Positions 6,929 through 7,758 of a stretch of 7,758 bases of DNA are shown piece after piece. This stretch comes from Treponema sp. (GTDB lineage Bacteria; Spirochaetota; Spirochaetia; Treponematales; Breznakiellaceae), in the NCBI GenBank assembly GCA_031281855.1, contig JAITEW010000172.1:1-7758 (forward strand). Direction: 5' to 3'. Position 1 is the stretch's first letter. The number at the start of each line of letters is the position of its first letter. Under the pieces are notes generated by a model. It did no database searches. It was given only the letters and a program-made list of their open reading frames with translations, and had not been told where the DNA came from. The position numbers and the translations under genes were made by a program.

Positions 6929-6964
6929 GAGGCTGTTCCAAAACTTCAGTTTTTAGACAAGCTC
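6929..6964. repeat. Imperfect intergenic palindrome between SDR-like and nitroreductase genes
   Basis: The centre AAAACT-TC-AGTTTT (6940-6953) is a perfect 6-base inverted repeat. It is flanked by imperfectly matching arms, GAGGCTGTTCC (6929-6939) and AGACAAGCTC (6955-6964). It fills most of the 61-base gap, just after the SDR-like stop codon. It could be a weak terminator or processing hairpin, or a dispersed intergenic repeat of this genome. No T-run follows on the minus strand. Confidence 0.45.
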
Positions 6965-6967
6965 AGG

Positions 6968-7636
6968 TTAGAAAAATCGTAATTTGGCGTACTTGTGCCA
7001 TTTACCGGAATTTTTTTTGCCCCCTTCATCTATGAACTTAAAGAACCATGCCGCAAAATCCGCTTCTGAACCTGCTTCTGCGGAACCAAAACCCAGGATC
7101 GAAAAAGGCTCGATTGCGGAGGAAGCGAGAAGGCTCTGGGAAAAAGCGCGGAAAGCAGCGGCAGCAGGAGGCCCCAGAAGATCCGCAGGCGCGTCTTTCC
7201 CCCCTCCGGCGGGAACTTCGGAAACAACCAGAGCCAGGGTTCCCGCCTGGCGGCTGCGGAAATAAAGGGCTAGTTCCCGGACCAGAAAAAACCATCCTTT
7301 AATATGATCGTTTATGAGGCTGTCCGCTTCCCCGGGCGCCAGGGCTTCCGCAGGGCGGTACAGTGCAGGAGGCGAACAGACAAGCACAGCGTCATCGATC
7401 CTGCCCATGCGGTTTTCAGCAGCCAGCACAAGGGTACGGGCGGATATAGGGCTGCCGGGGCTCCAGGAGAGCTGGAGGCCCTTGTCGGCCCCCGCGGGGA
7501 CCGCTGTCCCTTCGGACGAAGGAAAGGGGCCGGGTATAAGGGCAGAAGCGTACTGCTCCACCCGTTTCGCCGCTTCCGACGCCGCGGCGGAAAAAAGAGC
7601 CGATTCGTTTCCTGCGATTAAAATGCCCCTGGTCAT
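6968..7636 (-). CDS. Degenerate short-chain-dehydrogenase-like protein, probably non-catalytic
   Basis: A 222-residue protein with a Rossmann-like start, M1-TRGILIAGNESALF, where a classical SDR has T-G-x-x-x-G-I-G. A strand at 82-88 (D-A-V-L-V-C-S) stands where N-N-A-G is usual. Helix N109-DHIKGWFFLVREL and strand 133-140 (T-L-A-L-V-V-S-E) match the SDR helix 5 and strand 5. The following helix, P155-AAAAFRAFSQSLL, lacks the catalytic Tyr-x-x-x-Lys. The fold is therefore inferred, and SDR chemistry is unlikely. The tail is basic (G-K-K-N-S-G-K-W-H-K-Y-A-K). The ATG at 7636 must be the start, because an in-frame TAG lies two codons upstream. No Shine-Dalgarno is visible. A possible upstream gene ends 11 bases away, which suggests translational coupling. 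The nitroreductase gene follows after 61 bases. The function is unknown. Confidence 0.78.
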   Translation of the reverse strand: MTRGILIAGNESALFSAAASEAAKRVEQYASALIPGPFPSSEGTAVPAGADKGLQLSWSPGSPISARTLVLAAENRMGRIDDAVLVCSPPALYRPAEALAPGEADSLINDHIKGWFFLVRELALYFRSRQAGTLALVVSEVPAGGGKDAPADLLGPPAAAAFRAFSQSLLASSAIEPFSILGFGSAEAGSEADFAAWFFKFIDEGGKKNSGKWHKYAKLRFF

Positions 7637-7647
7637 AAGCTATGTTA

Positions 7648-7758
7648 CTATACCCCATCTGCCTCAAAAAACCAACCCGCTTCAAGCTTCCGCAAAACAG
7701 GAAGCCCAAAGGGAACGCTTAACACGCTTTTTTCTATACGTACGCCTGGCGTATTGCG
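7648..7758 (-). CDS. Possible 3' end of an upstream gene (partial, C-terminal 36 codons)
   Basis: From the right edge one minus-strand frame is open for 36 codons and ends in a double stop, TAG-TAA (TAG at 7650-7648). The visible peptide begins R-N-T-P-G-V-R-I-E-K-S-V and ends E-A-G-W-F-F-E-A-D-G-V. Its stop lies 11 bases before the SDR-like start, typical operon spacing. I do not recognise the protein. Another minus-strand frame is also open for 24 codons, so a chance frame cannot be excluded. The only structures seen in this stretch are GCTTCC/GGAAGC (7686-7705) and TACGCC-T-GGCGTA (7741-7753). Confidence 0.35.
   Translation of the reverse strand, partial: RNTPGVRIEKSVLSVPFGLPVLRKLEAGWFFEADGV

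Noticed and set aside
7643..7723. Short plus-strand frame starting at ATG 7643 (26 codons)
   Set aside because: It has no ribosome site, is very short, and overlaps the likely start region of the minus-strand SDR-like gene.

Overview
The window most likely comes from a spirochaete of the Treponema / termite-gut treponeme group. This is inferred from the style of the proteins, not from a database match. The pointers are a large lipoprotein with a spirochaete-like lipobox, FIVAR-like helical repeats and a Ser/Thr-rich beta domain; a one-piece PurL of the long clostridial/spirochaetal type; and an 18-G homopolymer next to a lipoprotein gene, an arrangement known in pathogenic treponemes. From purL rightward the DNA is visibly G+C-richer than the lipoprotein gene and the A+T-rich intergenic stretch.

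Layout, left to right. (1) 1-1668, minus strand: a surface lipoprotein of unknown function that runs off the left edge (556 residues visible). (2) 1669-2169: a roughly 500-base divergent intergenic region. On the lipoprotein side it holds an 83-base element that can fold into a three-way junction and a small palindrome just before the Shine-Dalgarno site. In its middle is an uninterrupted G18 tract beside promoter-like hexamers, and on the purL side a bulged hairpin. (3) 2170-6162, plus strand: purL, encoding the large formylglycinamidine ribonucleotide synthase. An in-frame palindromic element lies in the linker just before its glutaminase domain. (4) 6169-6906, minus strand: a nitroreductase-family flavoprotein that converges on purL with only 6 bases between the stop codons. 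(5) 6968-7636, minus strand: a degenerate short-chain-dehydrogenase-like protein without the catalytic Tyr/Lys. (6) 7648-7758, minus strand: possibly the 3' end of one more gene.

The genes do not form one obvious pathway. purL stands alone without other pur genes in view. The three right-hand minus-strand frames are closely spaced and may be co-transcribed (possible upstream gene, SDR-like, nitroreductase). The lipoprotein and purL are divergently transcribed from the poly-G region.

The points most worth following up are the palindromic element translated as part of PurL, the G18 tract as a possible phase-variation switch, and the structured leader of the lipoprotein mRNA. No tRNA, rRNA, CRISPR array or transposase gene was seen.
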